Shown here: in pieces, positions 26,309 through 34,146 of the stretch | Position numbering within the stretch: position 1 is the stretch's first letter | How the letters are laid out: each line of letters starts with the position of its first letter | Origin: Guptibacillus hwajinpoensis | GTDB taxonomy: Bacteria; Bacillota; Bacilli; Bacillales; Guptibacillaceae | Direction: 5' to 3' | Assembly: GCF_020171785.1 (NCBI RefSeq) | Contig: NZ_JAIVAE010000002.1 | Coordinates: 248,001-312,000, forward strand | Length of the DNA stretch: 64,000 nucleotides | Notes under the pieces: generated by a model | What the model was told of the DNA's origin: nothing | The model's input: the letters and a program-made list of their open reading frames with translations, nothing else | Databases searched by the model: none | Made by a program: the position numbers and the translations under genes

Positions 26309-26995
26309 TTTGTTTTTCTTATCCATCTTTTGCAAAAAGACACCTTCATCTTCTTTCCATTCAAGAATTAACACATCCTTAGGATCGTCGATTTTATGTT
26401 CTTTGAGTATCTTATCAATCCAAATTTCGTTAAATCCGGCATCTTTTAGATTCTCAAGATCAACTTTCCCATCAGAAATAATATCTACTGAAAGGTATCC
26501 CTGTTCTTTTTTTAGATTAAAATCTTGTTTTGTAGGCTGTAAGTACTCTGACTTTTTTAGAACGCTGATGCTGCCGTTTGTTTCCAGTATCGCAAATTCA
26601 ACTTCCCGAAGTGAAAAGACATCTTTTTGTCTTAATAAATTTTTCAATTGGTTAATATCGAGCTTGCTTTTTTTTAATTGATCCCGATTAATTTTTCCTT
26701 TATGAATGACAATAGAAGGGTTTCCTTCTAAAATGTTTCGAGTTCCTCGAAATTTCTGCGTAATCCATTCAACAACGTAAATTAATACTCCCCATAATAG
26801 CACAGCATATAAAATGGACTGAATGTTCACATCTTTATCGTAAATTGCATTCCCAACTAATTCTCCTAGTACGAGAGAAGAGATAAAATCAAATGGGGTA
26901 ATTTGTGTGATTTGGGTTTTGCCAAGTGCTTTCGTTAGGATAAGTAAAGCAATAAATCCAACAAGAAGTTCCACCGTAATTGATCCAATAGCCAC
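26291..26995 (-). CDS. DUF421 membrane protein (YetF/YkjA family)
   Basis: 234 residues. Three N-terminal membrane helices (about 5-25, 35-50, 58-80) contain the family's TPFDFISSLVLGELVGNAIYD. A cytoplasmic beta domain with EGNPSIVIHKGKINRDQLKKSKLDINQL and LREVEFAILETNGSISVL follows, and the tail is Lys-rich. The family is common in Bacillus, including some spore-membrane members, and its biochemical role is not established. The length is normal. Confidence 0.85.
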   Translation of the reverse strand: MAIGSITVELLVGFIALLILTKALGKTQITQITPFDFISSLVLGELVGNAIYDKDVNIQSILYAVLLWGVLIYVVEWITQKFRGTRNILEGNPSIVIHKGKINRDQLKKSKLDINQLKNLLRQKDVFSLREVEFAILETNGSISVLKKSEYLQPTKQDFNLKKEQGYLSVDIISDGKVDLENLKDAGFNEIWIDKILKEHKIDDPKDVLILEWKEDEGVFLQKMDKKNKQKKSR

Positions 26996-27083
26996 AGGAT
27001 CACCTTCTTCTCTTCAATTTACAGTCTTTCTTAGGATGTACGGAAATGGAGAATATATCATTCATTTTTATAATACAAAGGCA

Positions 27084-27112
27084 CAAAAAAAGACACTGGA
27101 ATACCCAGCGTC
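27084..27112 (-). terminator. Terminator of the yjcF-yjcG pair
   Basis: Minus strand: GACGCTGG-gtatt-CCAGTGTC followed by T7, overlapping the yjcF stop. Confidence 0.8.
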
Positions 27113-27533
27113 ATAGAACCTTTGTCATCGTTACGTGTGGAATGCCCGCATCCATGAATTCCTCAGAAACAATCCTATATCCAAGTTTTTCATAAAAGCC
27201 TACAGCACTTATTTGGGCATTTAGCTTTGTTCCTTTTAGGTTAAGCTGTTTAGCATGGTTTTCGATTCCGTTCATTAGAAGGAAACCAAGGCCTGTCCCC
27301 CGATAGTCGCGGAGCACACAAATACGTTCAACTTTGGCCAGTTCACTTAATACCCGAAAACGACCGGCTGCAACGGGTATATTTTTATCATAAGCGACAA
27401 AATGGATTGCCTTGTCCTCATGTTCATCAATTTCTAATTCAGCCGGTACTTTTTGTTCTTCAACAAAAACCATATGCCTAACGTGAAAGGCATCGTTTCG
27501 TTCTTTCTCAGTTTCAACAACACGTACTTCCAT
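27111..27533 (-). CDS. yjcF: GNAT-family N-acetyltransferase (YjcF-like)
   Basis: 140 residues. Acetyl-CoA binding is shown by VERICVLRDYRGTGLGFLLM (the R/Q-x-x-G-x-G/A loop), and AVGFYEKLGYRIVSEEF is the GNAT C-terminal signature. The N-terminal FVEEQKVPAELEIDEHE is typical of the YjcF/ElaA-like subgroup. The acceptor is unknown. Its ATG shares one base with the yjcG stop, and the order yjcF-yjcG-yjcH on one strand matches B. subtilis. Confidence 0.85.
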   Translation of the reverse strand: MEVRVVETEKERNDAFHVRHMVFVEEQKVPAELEIDEHEDKAIHFVAYDKNIPVAAGRFRVLSELAKVERICVLRDYRGTGLGFLLMNGIENHAKQLNLKGTKLNAQISAVGFYEKLGYRIVSEEFMDAGIPHVTMTKVL

Positions 27534-28048
27534 TAGCGGACTTTACCAAGATGGAACGTTTCAAATACCGTCCACATACCATTTTCAAGTTGATAAAGAA
27601 GTTGGAAACGATCGATCATTTCTTCGTGGTTAACGTCCTTCATTTGTAAGCTACCATAGACATCAGAATGCTCATCGTCTGATAGGTTCTGAGCGATTGT
27701 AATGTGTGGAACAAAGTTATAATCACGTTCAGAAAGCGCCTCTTCAGGATTTAACTTTCTGTGCAAATCATCCAGTACTTCATTGTCTTTCACTTTAAAG
27801 TAGATCACGTTATTAACGGGGTTAAAAGACCCTACTTTATAAACATGCATTGAAAAAGGTTTAGATTCATCAGAGATTTTGTGTAGCACAGGTGTCAACT
27901 TCTGAATCTCTTCTTCTGTTGCCTCAAAGCCCTCACGAAGCGTCAAATGTGGTGGAATGAGCGCATAGTGCGGATCATAACGTTTTCGAAAGGAGTTAGC
28001 AACGTCTGCTAGTTTTTTCGATGGGAAAATTGCAATGCCGTATTTCAT
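27533..28048 (-). CDS. yjcG: 2H phosphoesterase / 2'-5' RNA ligase-like protein (YjcG)
   Basis: 171 residues with the two H-x-(T/S)-x motifs of the superfamily, PHLTL (about 38-42) and PHITI (about 118-122), lining a cleft for cyclic or 2'-5' phosphodiester chemistry. The natural substrate is unknown. GGAGGGAATGG precedes the ATG. It is co-transcribed with yjcF. The length equals that of B. subtilis YjcG. Confidence 0.9.
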   Translation of the reverse strand: MKYGIAIFPSKKLADVANSFRKRYDPHYALIPPHLTLREGFEATEEEIQKLTPVLHKISDESKPFSMHVYKVGSFNPVNNVIYFKVKDNEVLDDLHRKLNPEEALSERDYNFVPHITIAQNLSDDEHSDVYGSLQMKDVNHEEMIDRFQLLYQLENGMWTVFETFHLGKVR

Positions 28049-28157
28049 ATTCCATTCCCTCCTGGTTAATATACTCGATTGCCATTAATCGACAAGTCAT
28101 ATAATGTTCCATTTATAATTATACCAAAAATTCGAAAATAAGAAACGATAGACTCAT

Positions 28158-28880
28158 TTAGAGTTTAAACATGTGTAGAAGTGAGCGTTTCATATCCGGT
28201 TGCCAGTTCTTCCAAAGATGTCCGCCTTCGAATTCATCATAGAAGTAATCAAATTCTTTCTCATTAATAATCTTGTTTAACGCTCGATTTGGTTCGATAA
28301 AATTCTTTGTTTTGCCATCAGTGGTAGGAACCTCTGTTTCTTCCTTTCCAATAATGTGATAAAGCGAAAGTAGTTCAGGTTCAGCAAATCCTTTTACTTG
28401 ATTCATGATGGCTTCATCTACGTATGGAGAGTGAAGAATCGCTCGACCGAATGTACGTGGATAATCAAGAGCGGCTCGCAGCGCAACGGTAGCAGCTAAA
28501 GAGTCGCCGATAAGTCCCCGACCATATCCGAGGTGATAGGTTGCATATTCTTCGTCCAAATAAGGAACGAGTTCATTCGCAAGAAAACGCAGGTAGTCAT
28601 CACTTTGCTCTCCATCAGGATGATATTTGCGCCAGCGATCTTCTACACTTTTGTATGGAATGCCAACTATGATCACTTCTTCAATTTCATCATTTTCGAT
28701 CAGTTCATCCGCTGTTCGCCCTAGACGTCCTAACTTAAAGTAATCGCTACCATCATTGGCGATTAAAAAGGAATATTTGTATAAGGGGGAATAATTATAT
28801 GGTAAATAAACTTGAAATGGTATTTCTTCTTTTAAGTACTCACTATAAATCGTTTCGTCTTTGTATGACCCTCTGTTCAT
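28158..28880 (-). CDS. yjcH: Alpha/beta-hydrolase esterase family protein (YjcH-like)
   Basis: 240 residues, similar to enterochelin-esterase-type (esterase D) hydrolases. FQVYLPYNY and LIANDGSDYF open the domain, the nucleophile Ser sits in LIGDSLAATVAL (about 120), and the catalytic His in FEGGHLWKNW near the C-terminus. ATG at 28880 is chosen because TAGGAGGC lies 8 bases upstream; the reading frame extends further without a better site. It is separated from yjcG by about 110 bases. Confidence 0.85.
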   Translation of the reverse strand: MNRGSYKDETIYSEYLKEEIPFQVYLPYNYSPLYKYSFLIANDGSDYFKLGRLGRTADELIENDEIEEVIIVGIPYKSVEDRWRKYHPDGEQSDDYLRFLANELVPYLDEEYATYHLGYGRGLIGDSLAATVALRAALDYPRTFGRAILHSPYVDEAIMNQVKGFAEPELLSLYHIIGKEETEVPTTDGKTKNFIEPNRALNKIINEKEFDYFYDEFEGGHLWKNWQPDMKRSLLHMFKL

Positions 28881-28919
28881 TGTGAAGCCTCCTATAAATT
28901 GTTGCAATTGTTAGATTGT

Positions 28920-28950
28920 TTGACAATGTAAAAAACATTAGTGATATAAT
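28920..28950 (+). promoter_or_regulatory. Putative promoter for pgpA
   Basis: TTGACA at 28920-28925 and GATATAAT ending at 28950. The spacer is 17 or 19 bases depending on the -10 chosen. Divergent from yjcH. Confidence 0.55.
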
Positions 28951-28996
28951 GATTCTAACACATAATTATTTATCGTTGACAGAGAGGGGTCTTATT

Positions 28997-29551
28997 ATGA
29001 AGAAGCGCATCCATAGTAGAGAAACAGAAGCAGCAGCAAAAGCCCTGATAAAAGAACGAGGCGTGACAATAGAGGATATTGCGGAGATTGTTTATGAAAT
29101 GCAATACCCTTATGTAGAGGAGCTTTCCATGGATGACTGTGTGGAGAGTGTTGAGGCCGTTTTAACGAAGCGAGAAATTCAACACGCTGTTCTAGTTGGT
29201 GTTGAATTGGACAAGCTAGCTGAACAGGGGAAACTTTCAGAACCACTTCAATCAATCGTGGAAACGGATGAAGGGTTATTTGGCGTTGATGAGACAATTG
29301 CGCTCGGTGCTGTATTTGGCTACGGAAGTATTGCGGTAACAACGTTTGGTCACCTTGATAAACAAAAGTTTGGTATTATACAGAAGTTGGATACAAAAGT
29401 AGGTGAAAGCGTTCATACTTTCCTTGATGACCTTATTGCAAGTATCGCGGCTAATGCGTCAAGTCGATTAGCACACCGTCTCCGTGATCGAGAAGAAGCT
29501 CTAGATAAGGAAGAGCGTGAAAAGCGTGATAAAGAAGAACGAATAGGTTAA
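28997..29551 (+). CDS. Phosphatidylglycerophosphatase A family protein (YutG-like)
   Basis: 184 residues. It matches the PgpA/YutG family: KALIKERGVTIEDIAEIVYEMQ at the start, VLTKREIQHAVLVGVELDKLAE, SIVETDEGLFGVDE, then NTFLDD-like TFLDDLIASIAANASSRLAHR. The ATG at 28997 with GAGAGGGG upstream is preferred over longer in-frame starts. The family hydrolyses phosphatidylglycerol phosphate, although in Bacillus the soluble members are only assigned by similarity. It has an Arg/Glu-rich C-terminal tail and its own terminator. Confidence 0.82.
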   Translation: MKKRIHSRETEAAAKALIKERGVTIEDIAEIVYEMQYPYVEELSMDDCVESVEAVLTKREIQHAVLVGVELDKLAEQGKLSEPLQSIVETDEGLFGVDETIALGAVFGYGSIAVTTFGHLDKQKFGIIQKLDTKVGESVHTFLDDLIASIAANASSRLAHRLRDREEALDKEEREKRDKEERIG

Positions 29552-29553
29552 AC

Positions 29554-29582
29554 AAAAAGGGCATCAATCGGATGCCCTTTTT
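29554..29582 (+). terminator. Terminator after the PgpA-like gene
   Basis: AAAAAGGGCATC-aatcg-GATGCCCTTTTT. Confidence 0.9.
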
Positions 29583-29604
29583 CTAATATTTTCCCAAGAA
29601 AGGA

Positions 29605-29634
29605 TTGACAGTTGTTTAAAAAGTCGTGTATATT
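29605..29634 (+). promoter_or_regulatory. Promoter of tRNA-Val
   Basis: TTGACA at 29605-29610, 18-base spacer, TATATT at 29629-29634. Confidence 0.7.
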
Positions 29635-29655
29635 AATAAATGTCCTTACATTACT

Positions 29656-29731
29656 GATCCGTTAGCTCAGTTGGGAGAGCGCTACCTTGACAGGGTAGAG
29701 GTCGTTGGTTCGAGCCCAATACGGATCACCA
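29656..29731 (+). tRNA. tRNA-Val (anticodon GAC)
   Basis: A 76-base cloverleaf with encoded CCA. The acceptor GATCCGT pairs with ACGGATC. The D arm reads GCTCAGTTGGGAGAGC, the anticodon stem CTACC/GGTAG encloses TTGACAG, and the T arm is GTTGG-TTCGAGC-CCAAT. The anticodon GAC reads GUC/GUU valine codons. It stands alone, with its own promoter and terminator. Confidence 0.97.
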
Positions 29732-29745
29732 TACATAACTATGTC

Positions 29746-29776
29746 AAAACCTCTTTCTAATAAAGAGGTTTTTTTT
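29746..29776 (+). terminator. Terminator of tRNA-Val
   Basis: AAAACCTCTTT-ctaat-AAAGAGGTTTT followed by more T residues. Confidence 0.9.
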
Positions 29777-29872
29777 GTGTATTTAGATAAGTAACTAGTA
29801 AAATCAATCATTCGTACAAGCAATCATGAATTATCTCACATATAGATGAGTATAAAAGAGGTGATTGATAAA

Positions 29873-30259
29873 GTGGACTGTAATTTTTATCCGGGATTTT
29901 CCTGTTGTAGCAAAAAAGAGAAAGAACCAACACCCACTCCAACTTCAGCATGTAATATTTCCTGTCCAATCTCTGGAATCATTGATCGAGCATGTGGCTT
30001 GGGAGGGACACCGTATGTGCTTTCTGCTCAAGCAGTACCAATGATCGTTAATATAGAGAATACCGGCCCTTCCAATGCTTTTTGTACTATCACGGCAACT
30101 TTATCTGGTCCATCAAACACAGCAGGTCCTATAACCATACCTCCAGGTGAGAAAAAGACAATTGCCAATCAGAGTGCTACTACATTAACAATCATCTGTT
30201 CTGGAGGGAATAATAATATGTGCAGAGGAGTTTATGATGGGTGTATTGTAATTTGTTAG
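29873..30259 (+). CDS. Cys-rich protein resembling endospore-appendage (Ena) subunits (1)
   Basis: 128 residues from a GTG at 29873, 8 bases after AGAGGTGA (an upstream in-frame ATG at 29846 lacks a site). A Cys-rich N-terminal connector (CCSKKEKEPTPTPTSACNISC) is followed by a beta-sandwich-like body: VPMIVNIENTGPSNAFCTITATL, IPPGEKKTI, and the end LTIICSGGNNNMCRGVYDGC. The strand pattern and C-x-G-x-Y ending match the protein at 31163-31753. DUF3992 Ena pilins are covalently linked by N-terminal cysteines, which would fit. This assignment is tentative. Confidence 0.5.
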   Translation: MDCNFYPGFSCCSKKEKEPTPTPTSACNISCPISGIIDRACGLGGTPYVLSAQAVPMIVNIENTGPSNAFCTITATLSGPSNTAGPITIPPGEKKTIANQSATTLTIICSGGNNNMCRGVYDGCIVIC

Positions 30260-30313
30260 AGAGAGTGAATGTACCACTCTAGTAGATAAAGAATCTTCTA
30301 AAATATATTATTT

Positions 30314-30353
30314 AAAAGGGACAGACCGTCAAATAATGGTCCATCCCTTTTTT
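30314..30353 (+). terminator. Terminator after Ena-like gene 1
   Basis: AAAAGGGA-ca-GACC-loop-GGTC-ca-TCCCTTTT, then T residues. Confidence 0.8.
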
Positions 30354-30429
30354 AGAGTGATGTAAAGTTTTAGAACAATCATTGATAGTATATCAAACAA
30401 ACGTTTCAGTTCTGTCATTGCTACCTTAA

Positions 30430-30540
30430 AGACTACAGAAATACACAGCTTATCATTTATAACTCCACTAAGTTTATCCCCACTACATTGAAGTCACTTT
30501 GTACATGCAGGAGACTTGTTTGTGGACTAAACAGTTGAAT
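30430..30540 (-). pseudogene. Vestige of another Ena-like gene start
   Basis: The stretch from about 30457 to 30530 is similar base for base to the upstream region and start of the Ena-like gene at 31054: CATTTATAAC(C)CTCC at the start codon, a GTTTAT...ACTAC block, and GTACATGCA at the presumed promoter. The ORF itself ends after 7 codons (ATG at 30456, then TAG). A duplicated Ena-like gene was apparently lost here, leaving its 5' region. The rest of 30260-30664 shows nothing else. Confidence 0.5.
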
Positions 30541-30620
30541 TGTTTATGATGCCTTTTGTAGCTTTATTTTGAATAGAGAATACGATCTCTGGTGAGTGAG
30601 TCCCCTTTGGTTTAATATGT

Positions 30621-30659
30621 AAAAGAAAGACCTTTAATTAATGAAGGTCTTTCTTTTTT
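30621..30659 (-). terminator. Terminator of Ena-like gene 2 (bidirectional hairpin)
   Basis: AAAAGAAAGACCTT-loop-AAGGTCTTTCTTTT, with T-rich tails on both strands, just past the stop at 30665. Confidence 0.8.
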
Positions 30660-30664
30660 GGTTA

Positions 30665-31054
30665 TTAGTGTGGTAACGGATACCTTGGAGTAAGACAGAT
30701 TTCACCCTCAAGAGCTGAAGCCGGCGCCTCTTCAGACCCAGTTACTGTAATCGTATCAAATCGACTAACAGTAAAGTTCACGCAGCTGCCTTCATTTACA
30801 GTGAATGAGCTTACGACTGTTCCGTCCTCACTTCCACCACGATAGAAATTAACTACTACTGTACTATTAGCTGGTCCACAAAATTTAATAAATCCTGAAG
30901 CGACAAGACTACATACAGAAACATTCGTTTGGTATACCGTAGTTTCTGTATTATCTGTTAGTGTGAAATTACAACAAAGTTTATCCTGTACAAATTCCTT
31001 TTTGTTACAACAGCTAAATCCCCCACCTTTAGAAGCACAACCACAACTTCCCAT
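30665..31054 (-). CDS. Endospore-appendage (Ena/DUF3992)-like subunit (2)
   Basis: 129 residues. The N-terminus MGSCGCASKGGGFSCCNKKEF is a flexible Cys connector. VQDKLCCNFTL follows, very like the VQDKVC box of S-Ena subunits. The body is beta-rich: TTVYQTNVSVCSLVASGFIKF, STVVVNFYRGG, and SCVNFTVSRFDTITVTG, ending EGEICLTPRY. In B. cereus-group species such proteins form very stable spore-surface pili through disulfides between the N-terminal cysteines and the next subunit. ATG start with TGGAGGG upstream; a CATGTACTA box (one mismatch to the sigma-K -10) lies about 70 bases upstream. Confidence 0.7.
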   Translation of the reverse strand: MGSCGCASKGGGFSCCNKKEFVQDKLCCNFTLTDNTETTVYQTNVSVCSLVASGFIKFCGPANSTVVVNFYRGGSEDGTVVSSFTVNEGSCVNFTVSRFDTITVTGSEEAPASALEGEICLTPRYPLPH

Positions 31055-31162
31055 TTATAACCCTCCATTATGTTTATGTTCACTACTTTGTAGCTACTAT
31101 TAGTACATGCAAGAGGATTGATTACGGAATAGACGGATGGTGTGGGGAGAATGCCCCTTTTA

Positions 31163-31753
31163 TCATTCAAACATACTTTTGCGCTTGTTCTTTCTTTTTT
31201 TAGTGGAAGAACAATTTTCATCACAGTTGTTATAATGGTCATCATATTTTTTCATCACATATTTTAACATCGAAATGTTTTCATCTTCTTGATCCCAATC
31301 ATTAAGGTAATGGTCATTATATGATAGGCTACAACAGTCATCCTGGTTTTTACACTTACTATCGTGACAAGCCCCACAGTCACAAGTAAAGCAATTTTCA
31401 TGACAGTTATTTTTACAGGCGTTTTTGCAACATGCAGTAAATGAAACAACATATTTTCCAATGCATGGTTTTTTCCCATTCCCGTTGCACTCAATTTCAA
31501 TCGAAGCAAGATCATCTAAAACAATCACACGAGTATTATGCTTTGGAACGAAGAACGTTTTCTTTTGTCTATCACTATTCTTGACAGATACAAGTATGAT
31601 TGGACTACATCCATTATCGTAAGTAATCGTTATAGTACCAAACGCACATAGGTTTTTGTTTGTTTTCCATATGACAAGGCTGTTGCAATCGCAAGGTAAA
31701 CAAAAATCACCTTTTACTTTATCTTGAATAAAGGGTGTGCACTGCTGATTCAA
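31163..31753 (-). CDS. Ena-like protein with long Cys/His/Lys-rich tail (3)
   Basis: 196 residues, TTG start at 31753 after AAGGGGGG. Residues about 1-110 are Ena-like: CTPFIQDKVKGDFCLPCDCN (compare VQDKLC in the neighbour), LCAFGTITITYDNG, FFVPKHNTRVIVLDDLASIEIEC, and C-I-G-K-Y. Residues 110-196 add a tail with over a dozen Cys/His (CCKNACKNNCHENC, CDCGACHDSKC) and a basic end. The tail might anchor or cap a fibre, or bind metal. Such an extension is not part of the usual short Ena subunits, so it is the odd member of the set. Confidence 0.6.
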   Translation of the reverse strand: MNQQCTPFIQDKVKGDFCLPCDCNSLVIWKTNKNLCAFGTITITYDNGCSPIILVSVKNSDRQKKTFFVPKHNTRVIVLDDLASIEIECNGNGKKPCIGKYVVSFTACCKNACKNNCHENCFTCDCGACHDSKCKNQDDCCSLSYNDHYLNDWDQEDENISMLKYVMKKYDDHYNNCDENCSSTKKRKNKRKSMFE

Positions 31754-31934
31754 TTTTATCCCCCCTTAAGTACATATACCTTCCCGTATCATCAGTATAT
31801 TTTCACATTTTTGCTTGGTATAGGTTTTTGTCCATCAAGAAAAGTATACTTACCCTGGGGGGGAATGATTTAATAAAACGTTATCAGAAAAAGGGGCGGA
31901 TTAGATCTCTGATAAACAGCAATAAAAATTTGTA

Positions 31935-32234
31935 TCAAAACTCCGGCAAATGATCTAAATTATTTTCTTTAATCCCATCCGGCTCACTCCGTATGATGTC
32001 TCTCCCATACTTCTCGAAAACATCTACACCCGTAAGTTGTCCATTTCTAGCTTTTTCTAACGTTTGTAAATAATCAAGTTCTTCTCCAGTATTGGTTTTA
32101 AATGCAATGAGATCTCCGTCATCATTTCTTCTGACAGCCGTAATATAAGTTGCGTCTTCTCCAGGTGTATTTATAGTAATCTTATTTGTGCCAGTTCTTA
32201 GATATTGTTCATATGCTTCAGTGAATCGATCCAT
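31935..32234 (-). CDS. DUF3892-like small protein
   Basis: 99 residues from the ATG at 32234, 9 bases after AAAGGAG (a GTG two codons earlier is too close to the site). It contains TYITAVRRNDDGDLIAFKTNTGEELDY and a C-terminus FEKYGRDIIRSEPDGIKENNLDHLPEF, a conserved block I associate with DUF3892. The function is unknown. It is cytoplasmic, and lies 15 bases from the next minus-strand gene upstream. Confidence 0.65.
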   Translation of the reverse strand: MDRFTEAYEQYLRTGTNKITINTPGEDATYITAVRRNDDGDLIAFKTNTGEELDYLQTLEKARNGQLTGVDVFEKYGRDIIRSEPDGIKENNLDHLPEF

Positions 32235-32249
32235 TTTCACTCACTCCTT

Positions 32250-33074
32250 TTAGTGATTGGCGATTTTTAATAAACTTGGTATTTCAAGCTCCCATCGATT
32301 CGAAATGGGATTTTTTTTAGCTGTTATCTCTACAGTTGTTGTGATGACACCAGCATTTTTAATATAAACTTCAACCTTTGTTTGGAGAAGTTGTTCGAAA
32401 GGCTTGTCTGTGCTTTTTGTGACGTTCCACTTTGTAAAAGACAGGCGTGACAGAGATTTAAGGTCGGTTTTTGTGACGTTTTTAGTGAGAATTTTTTTTA
32501 GTATAGAAGCGTCAGTGTTATTAATGGCAAGCATCAGGCTATCAACCAATTCATCAGGTGTTTGGTGCAATAAAAAATGGTCTAATTGACCGCTCGCTTT
32601 CATGATCATTAAGTGGTGAGCGGGGTCAGGGGTTGGTGTTTTATGTGTCGTACTGTTAAGAAAGTGAAGACAGAAGTGTCCATTGAATCCATTATCCAGC
32701 GCCCCTGCTCCGTGAGGCATTCCGTTCATGGAAGCTGCTATTGTTCTACCTTCGTACAAGACAATGACAGCTCTACGCTTCCAACTCCATTCTCCATAGA
32801 TCTCCTTTAGCACTCGTGTATCTTCTTTCGTTAAGGGTTGGATATCAGCGTGCTTGCTTCCCGCTCTTCTCTGAACCTGAAATGAAGCACCACTTTCAAC
32901 ATCAATCATCGTAAAAATCGCTTTACGCGGTAGAACCTCATCTACTTTCTCCCATGGTAGGAGTGTAATTTCGCTGTTGATTGGGAGGAGGTCATAGAAA
33001 GGTTCTACGCCATAAGCGCTTTCTGAAACAAAAATGGAACAAAACAACAGTATTAAAACGAGTAACCGCTTCAT
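32250..33074 (-). CDS. Secreted protein of unknown function
   Basis: 274 residues from the ATG at 33074, just after GGGGGAG. A signal peptide (KRLLVLILLFCSIFVSESAYG) is cleaved near residue 22. The central part resembles a conserved extracellular domain seen in other Firmicutes: MIDVESGASFQVQRRAGSKHADIQPL, VIVLYEGRTIAASMNGMPHGAG, and FNGHFCLHFLNSTTHKTP with several His and one Cys that could be catalytic or bind metal. The C-terminal third is a separate alpha/beta region. Divergent from the vanW gene. Confidence 0.65.
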   Translation of the reverse strand: MKRLLVLILLFCSIFVSESAYGVEPFYDLLPINSEITLLPWEKVDEVLPRKAIFTMIDVESGASFQVQRRAGSKHADIQPLTKEDTRVLKEIYGEWSWKRRAVIVLYEGRTIAASMNGMPHGAGALDNGFNGHFCLHFLNSTTHKTPTPDPAHHLMIMKASGQLDHFLLHQTPDELVDSLMLAINNTDASILKKILTKNVTKTDLKSLSRLSFTKWNVTKSTDKPFEQLLQTKVEVYIKNAGVITTTVEITAKKNPISNRWELEIPSLLKIANH

Positions 33075-33192
33075 GAACTCCCCCCTGTTTTTGTTTATCA
33101 TTCTTATTTTGCTCAAGCCATTTTGAACTATTCGATTTTATTAAATGGACGAATGACGCATACTACGATCGAGTTCAGAAAGGGGAAATGTC

Positions 33193-34026
33193 ATGTTTAC
33201 GATGATTTTAGCATTATCATTTGCTTATTCCGGGATTGGAGAAGGACAAATGATTATTCATCAAAATGGGGTTACACAGGTTATCGAAAAACAAACGCTT
33301 TTTTCAGAGTGGCTCGGCTACCCATTTTATGAAGAGGAAGAATTAAATAAAGTGGTGGAAAATGTAGATACGTCCATTTCAAAATCACTCATAAATGCCA
33401 CGATTGATTCACATGGACTTATAAAAGAAGGTGTAAATGGATATGCGTTAGATCGTAATGATTTTCAAGAAGTGCTTCTGCGAACATTGTATCAAGATGG
33501 AACAACTTGGATTGAACCTGAAGTTATTATTCGTTACCCAAAAGTTAATGCTGAGCTACTTGCTTCGATTCGAAGAAAAGAAGTAGGTGCATTTGTTACT
33601 CATTTTAGAAAAAATAATAAAGAGCGAACGTCAAATATTGTGTTAGCTGCTGAAGCGTTAAACAATACAGTGGTGTTTCCTGGTGAAACATTCTCGTTTA
33701 ATCAAACAGTCGGAAAACGTACAAAGGAAAGGGGATATTTACCGGCCCCGATTATCGTGAAAGGGGAATTGTCAGAAGGGATAGGGGGAGGGATATGTCA
33801 GGTGTCATCCACTCTATTTAATGCGGTCGATCAAGCAGGCGTTCAAATCCTCGAACGTTATTCACATAGTCGAAGTGTTCCATATGTGAAACCTGGACGA
33901 GATGCCACAGTAAGCTGGTATGGTCCTGACTTTTCTTTTCGTAATCATAACCAACAGCAATTGCTTATTAGAGCAAAAGTAGTAGAAGGGTCTGTTGTGA
34001 TTCGTATTTATTCTTCTGAAGAGTAG
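33193..34026 (+). CDS. VanW-family protein, exported
   Basis: 277 residues with a hydrophobic N-terminus, then the VanW domain (about 140-270): GETFSFNQTVGKRTKERGY, GGGICQVSSTLFNAV, ERYSHSRSVPYVKPGRDATV. VanW domains occur in extracytoplasmic cell-wall proteins of Gram-positives, and their activity is not established. AAAGGGGA precedes the ATG. Divergent from the preceding exported protein. Confidence 0.85.
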   Translation: MFTMILALSFAYSGIGEGQMIIHQNGVTQVIEKQTLFSEWLGYPFYEEEELNKVVENVDTSISKSLINATIDSHGLIKEGVNGYALDRNDFQEVLLRTLYQDGTTWIEPEVIIRYPKVNAELLASIRRKEVGAFVTHFRKNNKERTSNIVLAAEALNNTVVFPGETFSFNQTVGKRTKERGYLPAPIIVKGELSEGIGGGICQVSSTLFNAVDQAGVQILERYSHSRSVPYVKPGRDATVSWYGPDFSFRNHNQQQLLIRAKVVEGSVVIRIYSSEE

Positions 34027-34146
34027 TGGGAGAGGTTGTCAATGTGATACAATTATGAATTTTATCCTTTCCATAAGCAGTAACTCGTTAAGTTCTATAC
34101 GCGTCAATGCTATAATGAAATCATACTATCTTAAAGGAGACCGCGT

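Noticed and set aside
30958-31515. Overlapping minus-strand ORFs in other frames across the Ena-like genes
   Set aside because: They overlap the Cys-rich genes in wrong frames and lack ribosome sites.
29873-31753. Ordinary CotX/CotZ coat genes
   Set aside because: The VQDKLC box and terminal strand pattern fit Ena/DUF3992 better than CotX or CotZ.
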